DNA of 64,000 nucleotides. Source: Bacteroidales bacterium (GTDB taxonomy: Bacteria > Bacteroidota > Bacteroidia > Bacteroidales > UBA10428). Of the stretch, positions 18,425-25,341 are shown one piece after another. Position 1 is the stretch's first letter. Every line of letters begins with the position of its first letter. The position numbers and the translations under genes were made by a program. The stretch lies in contig JAFGKY010000005.1 in assembly GCA_016928305.1 (NCBI GenBank), positions 1-64,000 on the forward strand, written 5' to 3'. The notes under the pieces were generated by a model. The model searched no databases. It had not been told where the DNA came from and worked only from the letters and a program-made list of their open reading frames with translations.

Positions 18425-18790
18425 TTAAAAGCAAAATACGGTCATTCCGGCAATCAGATTTCGTGTATGCGAGATTGAGCATATTATCTTTTTAATACCC
18501 TTTTGCTCAATGGCCCGTTGCACATTCTTACCCAGGATTACTTCCGGTTTTCCATGGCCATTATTAACGACTTGAATTTCAGCCATTTTTTCATTGTCCC
18601 GGATATATTCGCATATCGTCTTTTTTATCAGGTACCTGCCGGCCAGGCTGCGAACATTGGCAGGAAATGAGAATGTCTGTAATTCCCAGGATGAAAACCA
18701 CATTTCGGGTTTGCACGATAAAAACATAGAGGTGAATTCCTTTTTCCCAATTTTCTTGACGACTTTGCTATATATGGTTCTTTGTTCCAT
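18425..18790 (-). CDS. AcpS-like protein lacking the N-terminal metal-site motif (cluster)
   Basis: 121 residues matching only part of the 4'-phosphopantetheinyl transferase AcpS. Residues 50-60 (AGRYLIKKTI) align with the AGRFAAKEAF helix but the metal-binding Glu is replaced by Lys57. NNGHGKP (76-82) and IICSISHT (102-109) match the CoA-binding GKP and SISHT motifs well. The usual N-terminal GIDIxEI with its metal-binding Asp is absent. Alone it should be inactive as a transferase. The second AcpS-like protein of the cluster (22047-22445) has exactly the missing parts. Neighbours are the two hydratases, 7 bp and 1 bp away. Confidence 0.65.
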   Translation of the reverse strand: MEQRTIYSKVVKKIGKKEFTSMFLSCKPEMWFSSWELQTFSFPANVRSLAGRYLIKKTICEYIRDNEKMAEIQVVNNGHGKPEVILGKNVQRAIEQKGIKKIICSISHTRNLIAGMTVFCF

Positions 18791-18797
18791 CCGGGCA

Positions 18798-19538
18798 TCA
18801 GGGCTTATCGTGCATACTTTTCAGCGCCAGCGAACAGAAAAGCTTTGTCTCTTCCTCGAGGGCTTCTTCAAACGAAAGGGTTTGTGCATTGTGAATGGAT
18901 CTCATGACTGCGTGTATGACATCAATATCCCTGTCGAAGGTCAACCGTTCCAGGAAACTTAATGCAAAGGTCAGCACATCCTTACCGGGCACTACATAAT
19001 CTACCAGTTTCCACTCCAGCGCTTTTTGAGCGTTCACGATGCTGCCTGACAGAATAATCTCCGCTGATTTACCCGGTCCGATCAGTTTCGAGAGCATAAC
19101 CGTTCCTCCCAGTCCCGGCATAATACCATAATTTGTTTCAGGAAAAGCAAACAGGGCATTTTCACTGCAGATGCGGATGTGGCTTGCCAGAGCTATTTCA
19201 AGTCCCGCACCGAAACATGCCCCGGTGACAACGGCAACAACCGGAATTTCCAGTTTTTCGATAACACGAATAAGGTCCTTCCCTACCGACATCTTTTTTG
19301 CCAGTAGTTCTTTGTCCACCACCAGCTGTTTCAGTTTATTCATATCGGCCCCCGCTGAAAAATGACGACCGGTTCCCTTAATGAGGATTCCTTTCAAATC
19401 TTTATCAAACAGGAATTGCTCAACCTGTTCTTTTCCTATAAATTCCGGATCTTCGATATAATTTTCAGGCGGATTGTTTATTGCAAGAACTCCAATCGAT
19501 CCGATTTTATTCCATATGTTGAATTCCTGATGATTCAT
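18798..19538 (-). CDS. Enoyl-CoA hydratase/isomerase-family protein A (cluster)
   Basis: 246 residues, near full length for the crotonase family. RHFSAGADMNKL (58-69) forms the oxyanion hole, CFGAGLEIALASH carries Glu114 and FPETNYGIMPGLGG carries Glu134, so both acid/base glutamates are present, as expected for a syn hydratase or dehydratase. The C-terminal helices (SFEEALEEETKLFCSLALKS) are retained. It likely acts on an ACP- or CoA-bound 3-hydroxyacyl or enoyl chain. Its start overlaps the thioesterase stop by 4 bp (ATGA type), showing translational coupling. Confidence 0.87.
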   Translation of the reverse strand: MNHQEFNIWNKIGSIGVLAINNPPENYIEDPEFIGKEQVEQFLFDKDLKGILIKGTGRHFSAGADMNKLKQLVVDKELLAKKMSVGKDLIRVIEKLEIPVVAVVTGACFGAGLEIALASHIRICSENALFAFPETNYGIMPGLGGTVMLSKLIGPGKSAEIILSGSIVNAQKALEWKLVDYVVPGKDVLTFALSFLERLTFDRDIDVIHAVMRSIHNAQTLSFEEALEEETKLFCSLALKSMHDKP

Positions 19539-19924
19539 CCCTTTTTAGGCTTAGTCAGGAATTTTTCGGGAATATCATATTTAATGTTATCCTTATCCGT
19601 CAGCAACGTTTTAACATTTGCCGAGCAGACTTTCACCCTCGATCCCTGAAGGAACATTTTGTGATAAAAAACAAGATAAGGGGCTTCCTTAACCATTTCA
19701 GTCCGGATCATGAGTTCATCAAAAATTCTGATCTCACGACTATACCTTATCTGCATTTCAGTCACTACAAGCAACAAACCATTCTTCCTGATGTAATCAA
19801 TAAGATCAAGCTGCCGGAATATTTCCCATCGGGCTTGTTCGAGATAATTCAGGTAAACGGCATTATTGACATGTCCGTATGAATCAAGTTCATACCCCCG
19901 TACGGCCAGTTTATATTCAAACAT
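19535..19924 (-). CDS. Hotdog-fold acyl thioesterase, 4HBT/YbgC type (cluster)
   Basis: 129 residues with the 4-hydroxybenzoyl-CoA thioesterase signature DSYGHVNNAVYLNYLEQAR (Asp14 and the GHVNN turn at 17-21), typical of YbgC/FadM-like enzymes that hydrolyse acyl-CoA or acyl-ACP. It is first in the minus-strand operon and the likely product-release step (inference). The basic tail FLTKPKKG is unremarkable. It diverges from the plus-strand ketosynthase operon across a 220-bp space that holds a strong hairpin. Confidence 0.88.
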   Translation of the reverse strand: MFEYKLAVRGYELDSYGHVNNAVYLNYLEQARWEIFRQLDLIDYIRKNGLLLVVTEMQIRYSREIRIFDELMIRTEMVKEAPYLVFYHKMFLQGSRVKVCSANVKTLLTDKDNIKYDIPEKFLTKPKKG

Positions 19925-19992
19925 GAGCTTTCTTTGGCTTCTGTTATGAATTTGATAAAACCATAATCAGCACGACAAAAATAAAATTTTAA

Positions 19993-20037
19993 CCCATATG
20001 CAACCTTATTGCATATTGGGTTTTTTAGTTTTTTTTT
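19993..20037 (+). promoter_or_regulatory. Hairpin with T-tract in the divergent control region (attenuator- or terminator-like)
   Basis: CCCATATGCAA (19993-20003) pairs with TTGCATATTGGG (20009-20020) with a single bulge and a five-base loop, and is followed on the plus strand by a T6, AG, T9 run. This is the form of an intrinsic terminator in the plus direction, but no plus-strand gene lies upstream; the nearest plus gene starts at 20145. It could be a leader attenuator for the ketosynthase operon or a palindromic operator for the divergent promoters. No promoter upstream of it could be assigned with confidence. Confidence 0.6.
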
Positions 20038-20144
20038 ACATTTACACCTTCATTAAAACAGATTAATTTTAATTCTGCTCTGACATCTTATGATTCGTAT
20101 TGATTTTTCAATCCGTCAAAGCAGGAATAATAAGCAAATTGTGA

Positions 20145-20399
20145 ATGAACTCAACAGGAAATTATCGAAGTGGGATTGCTTTCATTTCAATTTACGCATT
20201 GTCGGTTTTTCTGTTTTTGTTCTATGTGATCAAGCCTGAATTTTATTTTTTTGCCAAGCAACCGACTTTCCAGGCAAACGTGAAAGGGAAAGTAGATATA
20301 AACCCGAATAAATTCAGGGATTTTATTCCTGTAAGTCCTGAAAAGTCAAATTTTAAAGGAGATACTGATGCACTATCAGGAGCTACCATTGCTCAGTAA
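20145..20399 (+). CDS. Small membrane protein ending in a flavinylation-like SGAT motif (cluster)
   Basis: 84 residues. A membrane helix spans about 9-30 (GIAFISIYALSVFLFLFYVI), followed by a soluble tail ending DTDALSGATIAQ. The DALSGAT string matches the FMN attachment consensus of NqrC/RnfG and other FMN_bind proteins (D-x-x-SGA-T), where ApbE links FMN to the Thr, except that the consensus S/T after it is Ala here. The rest of an FMN_bind domain is missing: the protein stops five residues after the motif, and no frameshift would extend it because the ketosynthase starts 37 bp later. It may be a minimal flavin carrier or a remnant. First gene of the plus-strand operon. Confidence 0.6.
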   Translation: MNSTGNYRSGIAFISIYALSVFLFLFYVIKPEFYFFAKQPTFQANVKGKVDINPNKFRDFIPVSPEKSNFKGDTDALSGATIAQ

Positions 20400-20436
20400 A
20401 ACTAAACTCGTAATTTCAACCTATCAAACATAATGC

Positions 20437-21651
20437 ATGAATAATAAAGTAGTAGTAACCGGTCTTAACATGATCACCGCACTGGGTCTTGATCTCGAAT
20501 CATGTTGGGCCAATCTGGTGACCGGGAAGAACGGGGTAAAACAAATAACGTTAATAGATGCCAGAGGTTTGCAAACCCAGGTTGCAGCACAGGTCCCGGA
20601 TTCATTTGAAGAATATGCGGCCGGTTTTATAAAAAAAAGAATGGCTGATCAGACAACACGGGTAACCAAAATGTGCTATGTATGTGCCAGGGAAGCTGTG
20701 CAGAAAGCAGCTATTGATTTTGTGTCATTTGACAGATCACGGTGTGCCGTAATTTTAGGTGTCGTTAACACAGCAAATAACAGCGCAGAGAAGGGAACTA
20801 CCTCCAAAAATACCGTACTGAAAAGCATGAGCAATTCCATGTCTGCCTGGATATCCCTTGAATATAAACTGCTGGGGCCGAATTTTACGGTTACATCAGC
20901 CTGTTCTTCATCGGCGTATGCCATAGGTATTGCTTACGATATGATCAAATACGGCGCTGCCGATCTTATAATAACAGGTGGTGCCGATTCAATGATCAAC
21001 AGGGAAGAAATTGAAGGATTTAATGAATTATATGCTCTATCGGTGAATCCTGAGCCTGAAAAAGCATCCTGTCCTTTTTCAAATGATCGTGACGGTTTTG
21101 TAATTGGCGAAGGTGCGGGAATTATGATACTCGAATCGGAAGAATCAGCCCTGAGAAGAAATGCAAAAATATATGCTGAGCTGGCCGGATATGCACTAAC
21201 CAGTGAGGCATACAATATCATGGCCCCCATGAAAGATGGCGAAGGGATTCGCCAAACCATGGAATCAGCCCTGAAAAACGCAGCTGTCAGTCCCGAAGAA
21301 GTGGATTATATTAATGCGCATGGGACATCAACCACATTGAATGATAAATACGAAACAATGGCCATCAAAAATCTTTTTGGTGAACGGGCTTATAAAATAC
21401 CTGTATCATCAGTAAAATCAATGATTGGCCATACCGTAGGCGCTGCAGGCGTCATTGAAGGAACTGTTACGGTTATGAGCATCGTCAACGATATCATTAC
21501 ACCTACCATTCATCTCAATATTCCAGATCCGGAACTTGATCTGGATTATGTACCCCATTGTTCACGGAAACAGGTGGTTCGTTGTGCTCTTTCAAATTCT
21601 TTTGCTTTCGGAGGACATAATGCAACGCTGGTATTTAAAAAATATGTTTAA
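20437..21651 (+). CDS. FabF-type beta-ketoacyl-ACP synthase (cluster)
   Basis: 404 residues with a complete Cys-His-His active site: Cys156 in TSACSSSAYAIG, His295 in NAHGTST and His332 in MIGHTVGAAG, plus Lys327. The nucleophile loop ACSSS differs from the TACAT of housekeeping FabF enzymes, and it lacks the Gln substitution of chain-length factors, so it should condense. It would extend an ACP-bound chain with malonyl-ACP, or a related unit, by decarboxylative condensation. It is the only full ketosynthase of the cluster, so iterative use is likely (inference). Operon with ACP, AcpS-like and acyltransferase genes downstream. Confidence 0.9.
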   Translation: MNNKVVVTGLNMITALGLDLESCWANLVTGKNGVKQITLIDARGLQTQVAAQVPDSFEEYAAGFIKKRMADQTTRVTKMCYVCAREAVQKAAIDFVSFDRSRCAVILGVVNTANNSAEKGTTSKNTVLKSMSNSMSAWISLEYKLLGPNFTVTSACSSSAYAIGIAYDMIKYGAADLIITGGADSMINREEIEGFNELYALSVNPEPEKASCPFSNDRDGFVIGEGAGIMILESEESALRRNAKIYAELAGYALTSEAYNIMAPMKDGEGIRQTMESALKNAAVSPEEVDYINAHGTSTTLNDKYETMAIKNLFGERAYKIPVSSVKSMIGHTVGAAGVIEGTVTVMSIVNDIITPTIHLNIPDPELDLDYVPHCSRKQVVRCALSNSFAFGGHNATLVFKKYV

Positions 21652-21719
21652 ATTTCGGAAAAAATATTTCTATGTCAGGTGGATTTCAAATCAATAAATC
21701 AGCAAATCATTAAAAAACC

Positions 21720-22022
21720 ATGGGTAAGATAACAGAAAATACAAGAGCAGAGGTAAAAGACATTGTATATAATTTCTTCTCGGAAGAATGCGAAGTTGAT
21801 GTTAATCAGATACACGAAGATACCAATATCATTACTGACCTGGAGGGAGATTCGCTGATGTTTCTTGAACTGATTGAAATCTTTAAGAAGAAATACAACC
21901 TTACCATTGAACTGAAAACAATAGCCAAGTATATCGTTAAGCATCCTGTGGAAACAATAGGTCAATTAATTGACACCCAGATGTTAATGATTGAGCATGA
22001 GAATAATCTGGTAAATCTTTAA
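21720..22022 (+). CDS. Acyl carrier protein (cluster)
   Basis: 100 residues, four-helix carrier protein. The phosphopantetheine attachment Ser45 lies in LEGDSLMFLEL (the usual D-S-L). Helix 2 then reads IEIFKKKYNLTIEL, and the C-terminal helix is KHPVETIGQLIDTQM. The motif after DSL (MFLELIEIF) differs from housekeeping AcpP (DxxELVMALE), so it is a dedicated carrier. It starts 68 bp after the ketosynthase stop and is followed by an AcpS-like gene 24 bp later. Confidence 0.88.
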   Translation: MGKITENTRAEVKDIVYNFFSEECEVDVNQIHEDTNIITDLEGDSLMFLELIEIFKKKYNLTIELKTIAKYIVKHPVETIGQLIDTQMLMIEHENNLVNL

Positions 22023-22046
22023 AAGCCAATTAAGCGTTACAGTTGG

Positions 22047-22445
22047 ATGAAAGAAGTCATGGGATGCGGTATCGATATTGAAGAGATCGGAAGGTTTAAA
22101 ACGAAGATCCCTGCACGGGCAAATACAGGTGGTTTTGCCGATCTGGTATACACCGCATCTGAAATAACACGCAATCTCAATATTCATCCCGGACTTACAT
22201 TTCCACTGTGTTTTTCCTGCAAAGAAGCGTTCTTTAAGGCTTTTGGAGTAAGCTGGATAAACAGCAGGATCTCATGGAAGGACATTGAACTGCTTTTTAA
22301 TGACAGGAATAACCTGCGAGATTATTCCATACAGCTGAGTGGCTATGCTAAGGAATTATTTCACATCAGGAAATGCTGCAATATGGAATCGGATCTTGAA
22401 TATAACAGAAGATATGTGGTTTTTCAGGTAGTCTTGCTATCATAA
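22047..22445 (+). CDS. AcpS-like phosphopantetheinyl transferase lacking the SISHT motif (cluster)
   Basis: 132 residues. The N-terminal half is canonical AcpS: GCGIDIEEIGRF with metal-binding Asp10, VYTASEI, and FSCKEAFFKAFG with metal-binding Glu60. The C-terminal half lacks NGKP and SISHT; at their place it reads LRDYSIQLSGYAKEL...CCNMES, ending in a normal last strand (YVVFQVVLLS). This is the mirror image of the AcpS-like protein at 18425-18790. AcpS enzymes are trimers with active sites at subunit interfaces, so the two might form a mixed enzyme that modifies the cluster ACP (inference). Gene order ACP-PPTase supports the role. Confidence 0.75.
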   Translation: MKEVMGCGIDIEEIGRFKTKIPARANTGGFADLVYTASEITRNLNIHPGLTFPLCFSCKEAFFKAFGVSWINSRISWKDIELLFNDRNNLRDYSIQLSGYAKELFHIRKCCNMESDLEYNRRYVVFQVVLLS

Positions 22446-22456
22446 TCTCCAACACT

Positions 22457-23383
22457 TTGGCTATAAGCATTATTTTTCCGGCATTTGTAAGTGAATATAA
22501 AGGGACCGAGGATCAGTCCGTGTCGGGCTTTGTTAATAATTTTTCCCATCGGCTTGACGAAGCTTCGCATCTGTTAAAAATGGATCTGACCGGATTTGAT
22601 TTCAGAAAGAATACATTCCTGCAGGATGAATTAAAATCGCAATACATAAGTTATATCTTCAGCTGCACTGTTGCCGATATCCTGAATGACCATAACGTAA
22701 AAACATCATTCGTTTCGGGATACAGCATGGGCATATATGCAGCCCTGTATTATTGCCGGTCGGTTAATTTCAGTTCCGGATTGATGTTGGTAAAGCACGC
22801 CTGGGAAAAAATATGCACGTTAACAGAAGGAAGCACTTACGGCATGGGAATGATTATTGGTTTAACCGAAACCGACGTATCGAACCTGTTTCAGCAGGCA
22901 GAAGATATTGAAATTTGTAATCAGAATAATCCGTACACATTTATTATTTCGGGGTCAAAAAATACGGTAGAACGCATACTAATAGCCGCGCAAGCCGAAG
23001 GAGCCCTGCGTGCCACACCCTTGTCAGTATCAAAACCCTACCATTCAAAATTTCTGAAGAATGCTGGCCATGCTTTCGCCGAAGCCATAAAAGACATTCC
23101 CATCATGACTCCTGCATATCCGTATATTTCAGCTATGGATCAAAAAGAGATCAATACAGCAGACGCTATCAGGAATGAAGTTACCGTCAATCTGCCAAAC
23201 CGGATGAACTGGTATAAAACAATGGATTCACTGTTAATGCGGGGAACAGATATACTATTTGAATGCGGCGCCGGCGATGGCCTTACACGGAATGCAAGGT
23301 TCATTGAAGGGAGCTTTCAATCATTTTCGACGGATAAGATTGAGGACTTCCTGGATATTGTTAGTAACAGCTTTATAGGTTAA
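22457..23383 (+). CDS. FabD-like acyltransferase (cluster)
   Basis: 308 residues from a TTG start 11 bp after the upstream stop; no ATG is available near the fold start (ISIIFPAFVSEYKG). The serine nucleophile elbow is GYSMG with Ser90 (GHSLG in FabD) and the catalytic His196 lies in SKPYHSKFL. The Arg that binds the malonyl carboxylate in FabD (EMRGKFM) is not seen in the matching helix (MLVKHAWEKI), and the Glu after GHSLG is Ile. It may therefore prefer a substrate without a free carboxylate, or act as an editing hydrolase (inference from eye alignment). Last gene of the plus-strand operon. Confidence 0.82.
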   Translation: MAISIIFPAFVSEYKGTEDQSVSGFVNNFSHRLDEASHLLKMDLTGFDFRKNTFLQDELKSQYISYIFSCTVADILNDHNVKTSFVSGYSMGIYAALYYCRSVNFSSGLMLVKHAWEKICTLTEGSTYGMGMIIGLTETDVSNLFQQAEDIEICNQNNPYTFIISGSKNTVERILIAAQAEGALRATPLSVSKPYHSKFLKNAGHAFAEAIKDIPIMTPAYPYISAMDQKEINTADAIRNEVTVNLPNRMNWYKTMDSLLMRGTDILFECGAGDGLTRNARFIEGSFQSFSTDKIEDFLDIVSNSFIG

Positions 23384-23434
23384 AAGACCTGCCAGTATTC
23401 AAAGGGGCTGAAAGCGTTAAAAAATGACCGGCTA

Positions 23435-24811
23435 TTATAATATGTCTTCCCCCAGCTTTATTTTCCATAACTTCCCCACATTTTCATAAAACCTCTCAAG
23501 CGGTAATTTCGTTTGCAGTACGCAATTGAAAAAGTTATACTTAGAAAGATCAAAATCTATGATCTGGTCTTTAATCTCGTTATAAAAAACAGTGCCCGGC
23601 ATAGGTGTTAATATGGTATAGCCTGCATAAACTACCCTGTTTGAACCGGCATAATCGGCCAGAGCTTTAAAATCATCTTCGCCGTAATCATTCGGAACGA
23701 TATAGTTTCCACGTAACATAATGTGATTGCGGTGAAAGATTTCAATTGACTTTTTAATATCGGCTGCAGATGACTTCTTATTATAGTTTTTCAACTCTTC
23801 ATCACGAAACGACTCAAATCCGCAAATTACTACCTTCAGTCCTGCCTCTGCCAGCTTTTCAATTAATCCGGGATATTTCACGGCAGTATCCGGGCGAATA
23901 TCCATAATATACTTCTTCTTGATTCCCTCTTTCAGAATCCGGTCAAAAAGTGCATGAATGAATTTTGTATCAACAATGGTATTGGCATCTGCAAATCTTA
24001 CCGTGTCATATTCATGCAGCTGCTTGAGTTCGTCAATGACCGATTCAATTTCACGCACGTAATATCTCCTGTTATGTTGCGGCCAGATAGAGCAGAATGA
24101 ACATGTATACGGACATCCGAGCGATGTAAAAATATAAGTAGCGGGGGAAGGGTCGTTCCCCACTTTATAAGTCTGTAACCACCTTTTAAGATGGCTGCGG
24201 TCGGGCATTATGAAATTTGATCCGGCTGCATTCCATTCCGGTGCCTGGCAGGATGAGCCATGATGTCCTTTCACCGTATTCACAATGATACCTCCTATAC
24301 TTTCAGGGGGCAGTCCTTTTTCCCTTGCCATAACAAGGTCCCGGAATATTCCGGCTGAATGCCCCGGACACAAAATATTGACGGCCGGATCCGTGAAATC
24401 CTCAGGACAGATCGTAACATGCAATCCTCCGGCAACAGTGAGGATTCCGGGATTATATTTTTTTGAAATTCTGAAGATTTCCATACCATAGTAAAACTCC
24501 GAGGCAATAAAAGTCACGCCTACGATATCGGGATTGAAATCCTTCAAACAGGATAAAACCAATTCGTTTAAACCGGGGGCATCGGGATGTAAATCGTATT
24601 CTCCCTTCAGGTCGATTACCCTGACATCAAAATCCCTGACCGCGGCAGCCACAGTCAACAATCCCAGCGGAGGACCGATCAGTTTTTTATGAATATACTT
24701 TCTTGCATTCTCCGGCGCAGATTCGAGTATTTTATTTTCCGGAGATCGTGGAGGATTGATCAGCAAAATTCTCATCCCGTTTTTTTTCATTGTGAAAAGC
24801 TCTAACATCAA
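23435..24811 (-). CDS. B12-binding-domain radical SAM protein 3 (cluster edge)
   Basis: Up to 458 residues. The cobalamin-binding-type domain starts MRILLINPPRSPENK, so the Met at 24773-24775 or the MKKNG start at 24788-24790 may be the true start. ILTVAGGLHVTICPEDF is the strand typical of these domains. The radical SAM motif is CPYTCSFC (Cys233, Cys237, Cys240 from the longest start), followed by RYYVREIESVIDEL and FADANTIVD. The C-terminal segment DYAGSNRVVYAGYTILTPMPGT is typical of B12-rSAM proteins of unknown reaction. It converges on the acyltransferase with a 51-bp gap and marks the right edge of the cluster. Confidence 0.83.
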   Translation of the reverse strand: MMLELFTMKKNGMRILLINPPRSPENKILESAPENARKYIHKKLIGPPLGLLTVAAAVRDFDVRVIDLKGEYDLHPDAPGLNELVLSCLKDFNPDIVGVTFIASEFYYGMEIFRISKKYNPGILTVAGGLHVTICPEDFTDPAVNILCPGHSAGIFRDLVMAREKGLPPESIGGIIVNTVKGHHGSSCQAPEWNAAGSNFIMPDRSHLKRWLQTYKVGNDPSPATYIFTSLGCPYTCSFCSIWPQHNRRYYVREIESVIDELKQLHEYDTVRFADANTIVDTKFIHALFDRILKEGIKKKYIMDIRPDTAVKYPGLIEKLAEAGLKVVICGFESFRDEELKNYNKKSSAADIKKSIEIFHRNHIMLRGNYIVPNDYGEDDFKALADYAGSNRVVYAGYTILTPMPGTVFYNEIKDQIIDFDLSKYNFFNCVLQTKLPLERFYENVGKLWKIKLGEDIL

Positions 24812-24926
24812 AGGCTGGTAAATATATAAAATGTTTGGGTTTTATAACCGGACAACAACACATCTCTGGTTATTCGTAGTGTTATATTCAACGAGTATCA
24901 AAATGCATTCTATGTATTCTTTATTT

Positions 24927-24944
24927 TCACCTAATTTAAGGTGA
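24927..24944. promoter_or_regulatory. Small palindrome in the intergenic space before the PAS kinase operon
   Basis: TCACCT aattta AGGTGA is a perfect 6-bp inverted repeat in the space between the divergent rSAM 3 and membrane-protein genes. An imperfect TACAA-ATA-TTGTA palindrome lies further on, near 25000. Either could be an operator. There is no T-run, so it is not a terminator. Nothing else is seen in 24812-25062. Confidence 0.3.
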
Positions 24945-25062
24945 GGCTATTGACATTCAAGTAAATTCAACATTAATATATTCAAATAGGATGTAGCATA
25001 ATACAAATATTGTACGTAACTTTAATAAAAAGGGAAAGGAAAAGATAAACCGTAAAACAATA

Positions 25063-25341
25063 ATGGTACAGGAAAATGAATTAGTAATGCTGATACTGGG
25101 TATTGGCGTGCTGGTGTTTACATTCATTTTCAAAGAAAAAATCAGGCGAATATTTGGCTGGAAAAATTTACTGGCAGGATTCTATATTTTATTATTAGCA
25201 TGGGTTTTCACTATTGCTGAGGGATTCTTGTGGAACTCTTTTATGAATGTGTTGGAACACATTTTTTATTCGATCAGCACTATAGTACTTGCAATATGGT
25301 GTTTCAGGTTATCCATCGGGAATAAAAAGGTGGTTAAATAA
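25063..25341 (+). CDS. Small three-helix membrane protein coupled to a sensor kinase
   Basis: 92 residues with three hydrophobic segments (LVMLILGIGVLVFTFIF; LLAGFYILLLAWVFTIA; IFYSISTIVLAIWCFRL) and short basic loops. No family was recognised. Its stop overlaps the start of the downstream kinase by one base (TAATG), so the two are translationally coupled. It is probably a membrane partner or signal-input subunit for that kinase (inference). Confidence 0.7.
   Translation: MVQENELVMLILGIGVLVFTFIFKEKIRRIFGWKNLLAGFYILLLAWVFTIAEGFLWNSFMNVLEHIFYSISTIVLAIWCFRLSIGNKKVVK

Noticed and set aside
16660-23383. Canonical HMG-CoA-synthase beta-branching cassette
   Set aside because: The parts are similar in kind (ACP, KS, two crotonases, AT), but the KAS III-like protein lacks the motifs expected for HMG-ACP synthase and the ketosynthase keeps its Cys, so it is not a decarboxylase. 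Kept only as an alternative.
12133-24811. Aryl polyene or ladderane cluster
   Set aside because: Aryl polyene clusters carry FabG/FabZ-like and aromatic starter genes; ladderane clusters carry desaturase- and methyltransferase-like genes. None is present.
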